Assembly (NCBI GenBank): GCA_022749295.1
Contig: CP062007.1
Coordinates: 2,356,001 to 2,420,000 of the forward strand
Length of the DNA stretch: 64,000 nucleotides
From: Flavobacteriaceae bacterium GSB9
GTDB taxonomy: Bacteria; Bacteroidota; Bacteroidia; Flavobacteriales; Flavobacteriaceae
Reading direction: 5' to 3'
The notes under the pieces are model-generated. The model ran no database searches, had not been told where the DNA came from, and worked only from the letters and a program-made list of their open reading frames with translations. Position numbers and translations under genes: made by a program. Within the stretch, counting starts at the first letter, position 1. Every line of letters begins with the position of its first letter. Below are positions 47,371-57,192 of this stretch, one piece after another.

Positions 47371-50187
47371 TTGAGACCGCTAAGGATTTTATTAATAGGG
47401 TTCCTTTTTTTTATGTCCTTAAAAATTAAGGCTCAAGAACTTCCTCCTATTCAAATATTCACCCCCGATGTTTATGGTTCCCAAAATCAAAATTGGTCTA
47501 TTTCTCAGTCCCAAGACAAATTAATTTATGTAGGTAATAACAAAGGTTTGTTAGAATTTAATGGTGAGGAATGGCGGTTGTACGAAACGCCAAATAAAAC
47601 TATTGTAAGGGCTGTAAATGTAATTGATAACCGCATTTATACGGGTTGTTACAGAGAATTTGGCTATTGGTTGAGAGACAAGCGAGGTGTTTTAAATTAT
47701 ATTTCAATTTCAAAACAGCTCAACATCCCTTTTCTTGAAGACGAAGAAATATGGAATATTATCAATGTAGACGATTTTGTAATATTTCAGTCCTTAAGGC
47801 GCATATACATTTATAACGAAATGCAGAATACCTATAAAATTATTGATTCAGAAACTGTAATTAGTAAAAGTTTTAAGGTCGATAACCGCGTTTATTTTCA
47901 AAAATCTAAAGATGGGGTTTATGAAATTCAAAAAGGTTCAGCAAAGTTAATTTCCAATGATATTATTTTAAAGGAAAATCTTTTGGTTAATATGTTTAAA
48001 CATAACGAAAATTTACTTTTACAAACACAAGACCAGGGTTTTTATATTTTAAAAAATAACGAGTTGTCAAGGTGGAATATAGAAGCGGCTTCTACGCTCT
48101 TGGGTAATAGAATTTACAGCAGTACAAAATTACAAGATGGTAGCTTCGTTTTAGGTAGTATTTCCAACGGCATTTTACACTTAACCCCCGAAGGAAAAAT
48201 AAATTATAAAATAAGTCAGAGAAATGGCCTTAGCAGTAATACGGTTCTATCGGTCTTTGAGGATATAGATAATAATATCTGGTTAGGGTTAGAGTTTGGT
48301 ATAAACTGTATAAATATAAAATCGCCATTTAGGATTTTTAACGATAGCGACGGTAAAATAGGCTCTGTGAACGCATCTATAGTTTTTAATGGTAATTTGT
48401 ATTTAGGTACTAATCGTGGTCTTTTTTATCGCACCCTGTCTTTAAACACCCCTTTTAAATTTATAAGTGGTTCTCAAGGTGCGGTTTGGACTCTAAAAAA
48501 TATTAATGGTACACTTTTTTGCGGGCATGATTCCGGAACTTTTGTAGTAAAGAACAATAGTGTTGATCTTATTGCCGATGTTACGGGTACTTGGGAAATT
48601 AAATCGTTAAAAAAAACAAATAATACATTAATTCAAGGTAATTATGATGGTTTGTATGTACTTGAAAAAGATACGTCTGGAAAATGGACTTTAAAAAATA
48701 AAATAGAAGGTTTTGAGACGTCCAGCAGATATTTTGAAATGATAAATGATACAACACTCCTCTTAAACCACGAATACAAGGGTGTTTTTAAAATTACATT
48801 AAATAGCGAATTAACAAAGGCTAGTGTAATTCCTGTAAAAAACTCTAAAAATTTAGGAGAAAGCACCAGTTTGGTTAAGTATAACCAAAACATATTGTAT
48901 GCGCACAAAAAAGGTGTTTTTAGGTATAATTTAGAAGGTAATCAATTTGTAAAAGATTCGATATTAAGCAACTTGATTGACACCAACAATTATACTTCTG
49001 GTAGATTGATTGTTGATGCTAACAATAACAAACTATGGTCTTTTAATAAACTAGGTATAAATTTTATTACTTCCAACAGTTTAAGTGGTGTTCCAAAAAT
49101 TAATAATATTCCACTGCCAAACGATGTTAGAAAAGATGTTGTTGGCTTTGAAAATATAAATCAGATAAATGCAACTACCTATTTGTATGGTACCTCATCG
49201 GGTTATATGTTAATCGATTTAAATAACTTAATAAACCGAGAACACAGCATAAAAATTAATCAAGTATTAGTCGCCAATTCAAAAAATGCTGAGTATTTAA
49301 AGTATATAGATGCCTCTACCGTAGGCCAGTTTAAAAACAATGAAAATAACTTAGAGTTTCATTATAGCGTTCCTATATTCAATAAATATCAAGTGGCCGA
49401 GTACCAATATAAATTAGAAGGTATTTATGATGAATGGAGTCGCTGGTCAACCAATTCTACCGAGGTTTTCGAAAATTTACCTTTTGGGGACTATACCTTT
49501 CATGTACGTTCGCGCATTGGTAACGAAATTTCAAAAAACACAGCCTCGTTCAGCTTTAATATTGAGGTACCATGGTTTTTAACCAAACAGATGATAGCGG
49601 TTTACGTGTTGCTTATAATACTTTTTTCATTGTTTATGCATAATGTTTATAAGCGTTATTATAGAAAACAACGCGAAAAATTACTCAAGAAAACTGAACG
49701 CGAACTGGAATTAAAAGAATTGGAAAACAAACAGCAGCTAATGCGTTTTAATAACGAAAAATTACGTCAGGATATAGAAAGCAAAAACAGGGAGTTGGCT
49801 ACATCGACCATGAGTTTGATTAAGAAAAATGAGTTCTTAAATAGCATAAAAGGCGAGCTGAAGAATTTAGATGGTGGTAAGGACGTAAAAAAAGTTATTA
49901 AAATCATAGATAGAAACTTAAATAATAATGATGATTGGCACACCTTTGAAGAAGCCTTCAATAACGCCGATAAAGATTTCTTAAAAAAGATGAAAGCCGA
50001 ACACCCTACATTAACGTCCAACGATTTAAGGTTATGTGCTTATTTACGTCTTAATTTGTCATCAAAAGAAATAGCACCATTACTCAACATTTCACCAAGA
50101 AGTGTTGAAGTAAAACGGTACCGATTAAGAAAAAAACTCGAATTACCGCACGAATCTGGGCTTACCGATTATATTTTAGAAATTTAA
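47371..50187 (+). CDS. Membrane-spanning PUL regulator: propeller sensor, triple-Tyr domain and LuxR-type HTH
   Basis: 938 residues from a TTG; a later in-frame ATG at 47413 would remove part of the signal. A signal sequence is followed by a beta-propeller of the Reg_prop type (about 25-640, with blades such as VLSVFEDIDNNIWLGLEFGI), a Y_Y_Y domain (about 657-718), one membrane helix (about 740-762), a coiled coil (to about 830) and a C-terminal HTH (about 880-935, ASNDLRLCAYLRLNLSSKEIAPLLNISPRSVEVKRYRLRKKL-like). No histidine kinase or receiver domain is present. It is likely to sense a glycan outside and bind DNA inside. It lies 230 bp upstream of susC, its probable target. Confidence 0.88.
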   Translation: MRPLRILLIGFLFFMSLKIKAQELPPIQIFTPDVYGSQNQNWSISQSQDKLIYVGNNKGLLEFNGEEWRLYETPNKTIVRAVNVIDNRIYTGCYREFGYWLRDKRGVLNYISISKQLNIPFLEDEEIWNIINVDDFVIFQSLRRIYIYNEMQNTYKIIDSETVISKSFKVDNRVYFQKSKDGVYEIQKGSAKLISNDIILKENLLVNMFKHNENLLLQTQDQGFYILKNNELSRWNIEAASTLLGNRIYSSTKLQDGSFVLGSISNGILHLTPEGKINYKISQRNGLSSNTVLSVFEDIDNNIWLGLEFGINCINIKSPFRIFNDSDGKIGSVNASIVFNGNLYLGTNRGLFYRTLSLNTPFKFISGSQGAVWTLKNINGTLFCGHDSGTFVVKNNSVDLIADVTGTWEIKSLKKTNNTLIQGNYDGLYVLEKDTSGKWTLKNKIEGFETSSRYFEMINDTTLLLNHEYKGVFKITLNSELTKASVIPVKNSKNLGESTSLVKYNQNILYAHKKGVFRYNLEGNQFVKDSILSNLIDTNNYTSGRLIVDANNNKLWSFNKLGINFITSNSLSGVPKINNIPLPNDVRKDVVGFENINQINATTYLYGTSSGYMLIDLNNLINREHSIKINQVLVANSKNAEYLKYIDASTVGQFKNNENNLEFHYSVPIFNKYQVAEYQYKLEGIYDEWSRWSTNSTEVFENLPFGDYTFHVRSRIGNEISKNTASFSFNIEVPWFLTKQMIAVYVLLIILFSLFMHNVYKRYYRKQREKLLKKTERELELKELENKQQLMRFNNEKLRQDIESKNRELATSTMSLIKKNEFLNSIKGELKNLDGGKDVKKVIKIIDRNLNNNDDWHTFEEAFNNADKDFLKKMKAEHPTLTSNDLRLCAYLRLNLSSKEIAPLLNISPRSVEVKRYRLRKKLELPHESGLTDYILEI

Positions 50188-50416
50188 TAATACAACATTT
50201 CTAAAATTTACCTATACATCACCACAACATTAGTCATTTTTACAAACTTTCTTTAAAAGTCTAATCGTTGCTAAAAGCTTATTATAACAGGTTTTTATTA
50301 TAGTATTCTTAAAAAAATGATTAATATTTTAAGATGTATGTTTTTTGTTGTGGCAAATAATTTCAAAATCGCAATCTTACGCTGTAGTTTTACGGAAACT
50401 AAAAACTAAACTCGTA

Positions 50417-53400
50417 ATGAGACAAAAACTATTAAAGATTTTGATGCTATTTTTTATAGCACATTCTGGCGCACAGAATTATAATGTATCTGGTGTGGTT
50501 CAGGACAACACAGGATTTCCTATTCCTGGAGTTAATGTTATAGTAAAAAACACTACAAAAGGAACCGTAACAGATTTTGATGGTAATTTTTCCCTTTCAG
50601 ATGTTAGTAATGGATCGGTAATTTCTTTTAGTTATATTGGATATATAACCAAAGAGTTTACTATTACAAATGGGTCAAATTTAACCATTGTTCTAGAAGA
50701 AGATTTAGCACAACTAGACGAAGTCGTTGTTGTGGGTTATGGTACGCAACGAAAAAAAGAAGTTACAGGAGCAGTTTCGGTTGTCGATTCTGATGCCATT
50801 GAAAAACTTAATCCGCAAAAAGTAGAGCAGGCACTGCAAGGTCAAATTGCAGGTGTTAATGTAACGTCATCTTCGGGTTCACCTGGTTCTGGAGCTAACA
50901 TCAGAATACGAGGTATAACCACTAATGGAGACAATAGGCCCTTAATACTGGTTGATGGTAACGTTATTGAAGACCTTTCTGTAATTAACCCCAACGATAT
51001 TAAGAGTATGAACGTACTTAAAGATGCCACTGCCGGTATTTATGGTGTACGTGGTGCCAATGGTGTTATTCTAATTACCACTAAAACAGGTAGAAAAAAT
51101 TCGGAGTTAAAATTTCAATTGGATGCTTATACGGGTTTTCAAACAACTAGTAATAAAATAGACCTATTAGACCCATTAAATTTTGCCATTTATGTAAACG
51201 ATGCGGCCGATGAAACAAGGTATTTTGTATATCCTCAAAAAGGTACCGATTGGCAAGATGAAGTTTTTAAAACAGCTGCTATTTCAAATATAAACTTTAG
51301 TGGTAGTGGCGGTACAGAGAAATCGGCTTACACGTTTGGAGTATCGTATCTTAATCAAGATGGCATTGTAGGGGGCAGTAAATCTGGTTATGAAAGGTTT
51401 ACAGCCAGATTGGGGTATCAGTATGATATTTTGGAAAACCTAAAATTGTCTGCAACGGGATTATATACAAAATCGAAAAAAAATAATTTACCAGAAGGTG
51501 GTATAGGGTCTGTGTTATACAGTGCAGTAAATATGAATCCAGATTTACCTGTATATGACGAAGACGGCGAGTTTTCACTTGCAAATGATATCTCGCAAAT
51601 AGAAATCATAAACCCGCTATCACAAATAGCAAATACCCATAATATGACAAGGGTAGATAAATATAGTGGTACCATTGGTTTAGACTATACCTTTTTTGAG
51701 CATTTTACCGTAAGCTCTAAACTTCAAATCAATTATTCAAACGTTCTGAATGATGTGTTTTTCCCTATTGTAAATTATGGAAATGGAAAGACTTCAAATA
51801 GAGCTACAAACGAAGTTCAAGATTTCAGTGATTTATATACAGACTACACTTGGGATAATTACATAAATTATACAAATACATTCGCAGAAAACCATGATCT
51901 AACCGTTTTATTAGGTACTTCGGTATTTAGAACAAGAGGTCATTTTTATGGACAAAGCGGCCAACAGTTAATAAACGGAAGCAACTCGGTTAACGATGCT
52001 TTTGTTGATGGTTGGATTGGAGATAGAGTTGAAGGCGTGCTATCAGATAGAATTAATGATGCCTCAAAAGCCGTTGGCGGTGATCAGTTCGATTCCCGCT
52101 TATCCTCAATATTTTCAAGAGTGCAATACAGTTACAAAGGTAAATATTTAATCTCAGGGGTCATTCGTAGAGATGTATCTTCAAGATTTTCATCAGTAAA
52201 CAACAACAATGTAGGCTACTTTCCTTCAGGTTCACTGGGTTGGAATATTTCTGATGAAGATTTCTTTAATACAGATGGTTGGATTAATTCTTTAAAATTA
52301 AGAGCAAGTTATGGTATTATTGGTAATGATAGAATAGATGACTTTGCATATATCACAAGGTTAAATGGTGAAGCTACTGTAGATTCTGGTAATACATCCA
52401 GTGAAGACGATTTACTCAATGGTGTTGGAGCAGGAACCATTGGTAATCTCGATTTAAAGTGGGAAGAACAAGAAACGGCTAATATTGGTTTAGATGCACG
52501 ACTTTTTAATAATACAGTAAGCATCACAACCGATGTGTTTAGAAAACAAACTAAAAACTTATTAATCCAACCTCAGGCACCTGGTATAATTGGTGTAGGA
52601 GCGCCTGGAGCGGCTTCACCCTTTATTAATGCTGGTACGGTGCAAAACCAAGGTGTAGAGTTTAGAATAGGTTATGATGATAACTTTTCAGACGACTTTA
52701 AGTTTAATACAAGTTTTAACGTAACGTATTTAGAAAATGAAGTGACCTCATTAAATGGGCGCGACGTTCCTCCAGGAGGGGAGTTTGGTGTAGGCATCAG
52801 TCAAAACGATATATCGAGAATGGTGGTTGGAGAGCCTTTAGGGTATTTCCATGGCTACAAAACAAATGGTATATACCAAACACAACAAGAAATTGACGCT
52901 TTAAATGCAGCATCGCCAACAGGAACCTTTAGTACGGTTGGAGATATTGCTCCTGGAGATTTAAAATTTGTAGATACCAATGGTGATGGACAAATTACCG
53001 ATGATGACAGAACCAATATAGGGGATGCCATTCCTGGTTTTACGTTTGGGTTTAACATTGGCTTTTCATACAAAAACCTAGACTTCAGTGCGAATGCGTT
53101 TGCATCGGTTGGTAACGATATGATAAGAGACTACGAACGTAAAGATTTATTTGCTAACAGAGGCACCTACATGCTAGAGCGTTGGCAAGGAACAGGTACA
53201 AGTAATTTTGTACCACGAGCCGTATCAGGGGCTTCGATAAATACAGATTTATTCTCAGATTTTGTTGTTGAAGATGCTTCTTTCTTGCGTTTACAAAATA
53301 TTCAATTAGGCTATACCATTGACTCAAATAGCTTACTAGACACAGGAGTTGACAAAATTAGAATATATCTATCAGGTAATAATTTATTAACGATAACAGA

Positions 53401-53515
53401 TTATAAAGGCTATGATCCTTCAGCTACTTCAGGAGCACCTATTGGTGGAGGTATCGACAAAGGGTTTTATCCGGTTGCGGCCACTTACTTACTAGGAGTT
53501 AATTTAAATTTTTAA
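50417..53515 (+). CDS. SusC/RagA-family TonB-dependent outer-membrane transporter
   Basis: 1032 residues from the ATG at 50417, chosen because MRQKLLKILMLFFIAHSGAQ is a proper signal peptide; an upstream in-frame start would add 24 residues without one. A CarboxypepD-regulatory-like domain (about 20-95) precedes the plug (about 100-235, with the TonB-related LDEVVVVGYGTQRKKEVTGAV and DGNVIEDLSVINPNDIKSMNVLKDATAGIYG). The C-terminal barrel ends ...LLGVNLNF. It imports oligosaccharides with its SusD partner, whose gene starts four bases after the stop. Confidence 0.97.
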   Translation: MRQKLLKILMLFFIAHSGAQNYNVSGVVQDNTGFPIPGVNVIVKNTTKGTVTDFDGNFSLSDVSNGSVISFSYIGYITKEFTITNGSNLTIVLEEDLAQLDEVVVVGYGTQRKKEVTGAVSVVDSDAIEKLNPQKVEQALQGQIAGVNVTSSSGSPGSGANIRIRGITTNGDNRPLILVDGNVIEDLSVINPNDIKSMNVLKDATAGIYGVRGANGVILITTKTGRKNSELKFQLDAYTGFQTTSNKIDLLDPLNFAIYVNDAADETRYFVYPQKGTDWQDEVFKTAAISNINFSGSGGTEKSAYTFGVSYLNQDGIVGGSKSGYERFTARLGYQYDILENLKLSATGLYTKSKKNNLPEGGIGSVLYSAVNMNPDLPVYDEDGEFSLANDISQIEIINPLSQIANTHNMTRVDKYSGTIGLDYTFFEHFTVSSKLQINYSNVLNDVFFPIVNYGNGKTSNRATNEVQDFSDLYTDYTWDNYINYTNTFAENHDLTVLLGTSVFRTRGHFYGQSGQQLINGSNSVNDAFVDGWIGDRVEGVLSDRINDASKAVGGDQFDSRLSSIFSRVQYSYKGKYLISGVIRRDVSSRFSSVNNNNVGYFPSGSLGWNISDEDFFNTDGWINSLKLRASYGIIGNDRIDDFAYITRLNGEATVDSGNTSSEDDLLNGVGAGTIGNLDLKWEEQETANIGLDARLFNNTVSITTDVFRKQTKNLLIQPQAPGIIGVGAPGAASPFINAGTVQNQGVEFRIGYDDNFSDDFKFNTSFNVTYLENEVTSLNGRDVPPGGEFGVGISQNDISRMVVGEPLGYFHGYKTNGIYQTQQEIDALNAASPTGTFSTVGDIAPGDLKFVDTNGDGQITDDDRTNIGDAIPGFTFGFNIGFSYKNLDFSANAFASVGNDMIRDYERKDLFANRGTYMLERWQGTGTSNFVPRAVSGASINTDLFSDFVVEDASFLRLQNIQLGYTIDSNSLLDTGVDKIRIYLSGNNLLTITDYKGYDPSATSGAPIGGGIDKGFYPVAATYLLGVNLNF

Positions 53516-53519
53516 ATCT

Positions 53520-55103
53520 ATGAAAAAGATGAAACAATTAAAGTATATATTTTTCGCAGCGCTAATAAGTTTAGCTTCTTGTGATGAATACACAGAAATA
53601 GAAGCGATAGGACCAAATGCGAATAACTTTTTTAATACAGAAGGAGAGTACGAAGATGCATTAATAGGAGCCTATGATTTACTGCAGGGCACATTTTGGA
53701 ACAATTTAGTAGCGGTATCAGCTTCAGACGATTTTGGAGCAGGTGGCGATGCCTTTAACTACGATCAGCCCGTTATTCAGAATGTAAATCTTATGATTCA
53801 AACGCCTGCAGATCAAGAGCAATTAAGAAGCGTTTGGCAACTAATGTATGCAGGCATGAATCGTGCTAATTATTTGTTGGAAAATAAAGGAAAAATTGAT
53901 TTTGCCGGAAAAGACCAAATCATTGCCCAAGCCTACTTTTTAAGAGCTTATTATACATTCGAACTGGTTAAATTTTTTGGAAATATTCCATTAAAGGTTG
54001 AGGAAAGAAATGGTGTCGATAGAATTGCAGACTCACAGGTATTGGCTGGAGACGAACTTTCTATGGAAAGAGTAGCAAGTATTTCAATTGCTTATGGTTT
54101 AATTCAAGAAGATTTAAAAGAAGCTATACCTAATTTACCTGTAACTCAAGACCAACCTTATAAAGTAACTAAAGGTGCGGCCCAAGCATTATTGGGAAAA
54201 GCCTATTTGTACGATAGCAAATATAGTGATGCGGCAACAGTACTTAACCAAGTTATCAATAGTAACGTATATGAGTTGACTACTGGAGTAGACTATCAAA
54301 ATATGTTTTTAACTCAGGGCGAAAACGGGCCTGAATCGGTCTTCGAAATCCAATACACTAATGTAGAAGGTGCAAGTTGGGATTGTATACATTGTAGCGA
54401 GGGCTCTTATTTTGTTCAATTTAATGGTCCAAGATCTCCTTTTGACGACCCTGTTTATGCCGCCGGTTGGGGCTTCTTGTTACCATCGCAAGCATTATAC
54501 GATTTGTATGATGATAATGACTTAAGAAGGGATGTTACCATTTTTGATCTTAGAGATCTTAAAGCAAAAAAAGAAGATGATAGTAGTGTTTTGTACTCGT
54601 CGCCTAGAGAAGATACAGGTTTCTATAACCACAAGTATATGCCTAGAAAAGCAGACAAGTCAGGAAACCAAAGTGTAGCAGAGTTGGTGCATAAAAATAA
54701 TTACCGCGCCATACGTTTTGCCGATGTATTGTTAATGGCCGCAGAAGCCGAAGCCCAAAGTGGTGGGCCAAATGCAGAAGCTTACCTTAATCGTGTAAGA
54801 GCTCGTGCCTATGGAGATACCAGTCATGATTATTCTGCAGCAGAAGGATCTTTGGTAGAGGCTATATGGCAAGAACGTAGAAAAGAGTTGGCAGGAGAGG
54901 GTCATAGATTTTTTGATCTAGTAAGAACAGGAACAGCAAAAGCAGCGTTCGATGCTTATAATGCCAATAAACCAGATGATTTTGAAGCTATCAATTTCAC
55001 TGTAAATAAAAATGAGGTCTTCCCTATTCCGTTGATTGAATTACAATTAGCTTTAGCTGAAGAACGATGGGGACAAAACCCAGGATATACAACTAATAAC
55101 TAA
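53520..55103 (+). CDS. SusD/RagB-family surface glycan-binding lipoprotein
   Basis: 527 residues. A lipoprotein signal ends at SLASC, followed by acidic residues typical of surface-exposed lipoproteins. The SusD-like TPR fold is evident: YEDALIGAYDLLQGTFWNN, NRANYLLE, RAYYTFELVKFFGNIPL, and the C-terminal RRKELAGEGHRFFDLVRTG and NEVFPIPLIELQL. It binds oligosaccharide outside the cell and caps the SusC channel. The gene follows susC by four bases and precedes the PKD lipoprotein gene by 30. Confidence 0.96.
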   Translation: MKKMKQLKYIFFAALISLASCDEYTEIEAIGPNANNFFNTEGEYEDALIGAYDLLQGTFWNNLVAVSASDDFGAGGDAFNYDQPVIQNVNLMIQTPADQEQLRSVWQLMYAGMNRANYLLENKGKIDFAGKDQIIAQAYFLRAYYTFELVKFFGNIPLKVEERNGVDRIADSQVLAGDELSMERVASISIAYGLIQEDLKEAIPNLPVTQDQPYKVTKGAAQALLGKAYLYDSKYSDAATVLNQVINSNVYELTTGVDYQNMFLTQGENGPESVFEIQYTNVEGASWDCIHCSEGSYFVQFNGPRSPFDDPVYAAGWGFLLPSQALYDLYDDNDLRRDVTIFDLRDLKAKKEDDSSVLYSSPREDTGFYNHKYMPRKADKSGNQSVAELVHKNNYRAIRFADVLLMAAEAEAQSGGPNAEAYLNRVRARAYGDTSHDYSAAEGSLVEAIWQERRKELAGEGHRFFDLVRTGTAKAAFDAYNANKPDDFEAINFTVNKNEVFPIPLIELQLALAEERWGQNPGYTTNN

Positions 55104-55133
55104 ACTAAAACATTAAAATAAAAAACTAAAAAG

Positions 55134-56978
55134 ATGGATTTATTAAAAAAAGGAATATATGTTCTATCAGTTTTATTGGTAGGTTTTATAACATCTTGTG
55201 AGCAAGAAGAAGATTTGAATATAATAGCGGGTTTAGATTTTGTAGTAGCCCAGCTAAACCCTGAGGGTAACAAGGTAGGAGTGTTACCATCTACAGTACC
55301 ACCAGATGGTAGAATTGTCTATACAGTAGATTTTGGAGACCCAAATTCTACCGATGATGTACTAATGACCAGTGGTCCAATGGTTAACTACACATATCCA
55401 GAAGAATCGGAAACTTACAGTATAACTGTAACGGCCTCTTTGTCTGGTAAAGAAGATGTTTCTATAACAAAAGAGCATACCGTGGTATTTACAGTTGAAG
55501 TTGATCCAGGTGATTTACCACCTATTGTTGGCACTTGGAAATTAGCTCCAGAGGCTGGTGCACTAGGTGTTGGGCCAGCGTTAAACGATGTGTCTTGGTG
55601 GTCTAACTCTGCCGAAGATGTAGTTACGAGAGCTTGTCTTTTTGATGATGAATATGTATTTAACCAAGACGGAACATTTCAAAATGTTTTAGGAGAAGAA
55701 ACTTGGATTGAACCTTGGCAAGGTGCAGCTGCAGAAGAATGTGGTACACCTGTATTTCCTCATGATGGAAGTGCAGACGCTACATATGCCTTTAGTGCAA
55801 GTGCGGGCACAATAACCATTAATGGTAGAGGTGCTTTTCTAGGTTTGTCAAAAGTAATTAATGGTTCAGAATTAGCCTCACCAGGAGATGCACCAGATTC
55901 AATAACATATATAGCTACACTTTCAGATGATGAAACAACTTTGGAGATAGATATAGAAATTGCTGGAGGAGGATATTGGTCTTTTAAATTAGTAAAAGAA
56001 GCACCACCAGCACCATCACCAATAGCAGGAACTTGGCGTTTAGCTCCAGAAGCGGGCGCTTTAGGTGTAGGACCTGCACTAAACGATGTATCCTGGTGGT
56101 CAAGCCCAAGTGAGGCTGTTACTGATAGAGCCTGTTTATTTGATGATCAATATGTGTTCAATGAAGATGGAACCTTCCAAAATGTTTTAGGCTCAGAAAC
56201 GTGGTTGGAGCCATGGCAGGGCACAGATCCAGAGGCATGTGGTTCACCAGTGTTTCCTCACGATGGTAGTGCTAATGCAACCTATATATACGATGCCATG
56301 GCAGGCACTATTACTTTAAATGGTAAAGGCGCTTTCCTCGGGTTGGCAAAAGTGGTAAACGGAGCCGAATTGGCAAACCCAGCAGATGCCCCAGATTCTA
56401 TTACTTATATCGCTAAAGTAGATGGAAATACGATGGAGTTGGATATAGAAATTGCAAATGGAGGATATTGGTCATTTAAATTAGTAAAAGATGCTCCTCC
56501 AACTGTTGTAGGCACTTGGAAATTAGCTCCAGAAGCGGGCGCTCTTGGTGTAGGGCCAGCGCTAAATGATGTGTCTTGGTGGTCAAGCCCTAGTGAGGCA
56601 GTTACAGATAGAGCTTGCTTATTTGACGATGAATATGTGTTCAATGAAGATGGAACCTTCCAAAATGTGCTGGGCTCAGAAACGTGGCTGGAGCCATGGC
56701 AAGGTACAGACCCTGAGGCATGTGGAGCTCCAGTATTTCCACATGATGGAAGTGCTTCGGCAACTTACACGTATGATGAAAATGCTGGAACCATTACCTT
56801 AAATGGAAAAGGGGCATACCTTGGATTAGCTAAAGCTGTTAATGGAGCCGAATTGGCAAACCCGGCTGATGCACCAGACTCGATAACTTATATCGCGCTT
56901 TTAGATGGAAATACTTTAGAACTGGATATAGAAATTGCAAATGGAGGATATTGGTCATTTAAGCTCGTAAAGCAGTAA
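55134..56978 (+). CDS. Surface lipoprotein: PKD domain plus three near-identical repeats
   Basis: 614 residues. A lipoprotein signal ends ITSC and a PKD-like domain follows (about 37-122). Residues about 130-285, 297-450 and 458-614 are three tandem copies of one module that begins GTWKLAPEAGALGVGPALND and ends GGYWSFKLVK, spaced 165 and 161 residues apart. Copies 2 and 3 are closest. Aromatic-rich blocks (DVSWWSS, ETWLEPWQG) suggest carbohydrate contact, and position after SusD fits a surface glycan-binding protein. The binding role is inferred, not shown. Substrate is probably a beta-glucan given the neighbours. Confidence 0.85.
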   Translation: MDLLKKGIYVLSVLLVGFITSCEQEEDLNIIAGLDFVVAQLNPEGNKVGVLPSTVPPDGRIVYTVDFGDPNSTDDVLMTSGPMVNYTYPEESETYSITVTASLSGKEDVSITKEHTVVFTVEVDPGDLPPIVGTWKLAPEAGALGVGPALNDVSWWSNSAEDVVTRACLFDDEYVFNQDGTFQNVLGEETWIEPWQGAAAEECGTPVFPHDGSADATYAFSASAGTITINGRGAFLGLSKVINGSELASPGDAPDSITYIATLSDDETTLEIDIEIAGGGYWSFKLVKEAPPAPSPIAGTWRLAPEAGALGVGPALNDVSWWSSPSEAVTDRACLFDDQYVFNEDGTFQNVLGSETWLEPWQGTDPEACGSPVFPHDGSANATYIYDAMAGTITLNGKGAFLGLAKVVNGAELANPADAPDSITYIAKVDGNTMELDIEIANGGYWSFKLVKDAPPTVVGTWKLAPEAGALGVGPALNDVSWWSSPSEAVTDRACLFDDEYVFNEDGTFQNVLGSETWLEPWQGTDPEACGAPVFPHDGSASATYTYDENAGTITLNGKGAYLGLAKAVNGAELANPADAPDSITYIALLDGNTLELDIEIANGGYWSFKLVKQ

Positions 56979-57011
56979 TAACTCCTTAAACATAGATTTT
57001 AAATACAGGCT

Positions 57012-57060
57012 ATTTTACTACTAAGCGGGCTAAAAATGAGACCGCTTAGTAGTCTAAAAT
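57012..57060. other. Long intercistronic hairpin within the PUL
   Basis: ACTACTAAGCGG (57017-57028) is fully complementary to CCGCTTAGTAGT (57042-57053), and the pairing continues after a two-base bulge into ATTTT/AAAAT at the outer ends. The loop is 13 bases. No T-run of terminator type follows directly, so it may be an mRNA-processing or stabilising structure, or a bidirectional weak terminator. Confidence 0.7.
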
Positions 57061-57158
57061 CAACTACCTTGGTGTAAGCAAGCGAGCCATGGATTGAAAA
57101 ATGGTTTTTAATTTCAATATAAGTCTCGGAACATTTATATCTCGATTGTCGAGTAAAG

Positions 57159-57170
57159 TTTGGTACCAAA
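57159..57170. promoter_or_regulatory. Perfect 12-bp palindrome upstream of the GH-A/barrel gene
   Basis: TTTGGTACCAAA lies 23 bases before the ATG at 57193. A small hairpin CTCGATTGTCGAG (57141-57153) stands just upstream. Either could be an operator, but no regulator is assigned. Confidence 0.3.
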
Positions 57171-57192
57171 ACTAATTTAACTAAATAAGAAT

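Noticed and set aside
50338-50416. Upstream in-frame start and promoter for susC
   Set aside because: Starting at 50345 would place 24 non-signal residues before a clean signal peptide, and no TTTG/TAnnTTTG pair with correct spacing was found there.
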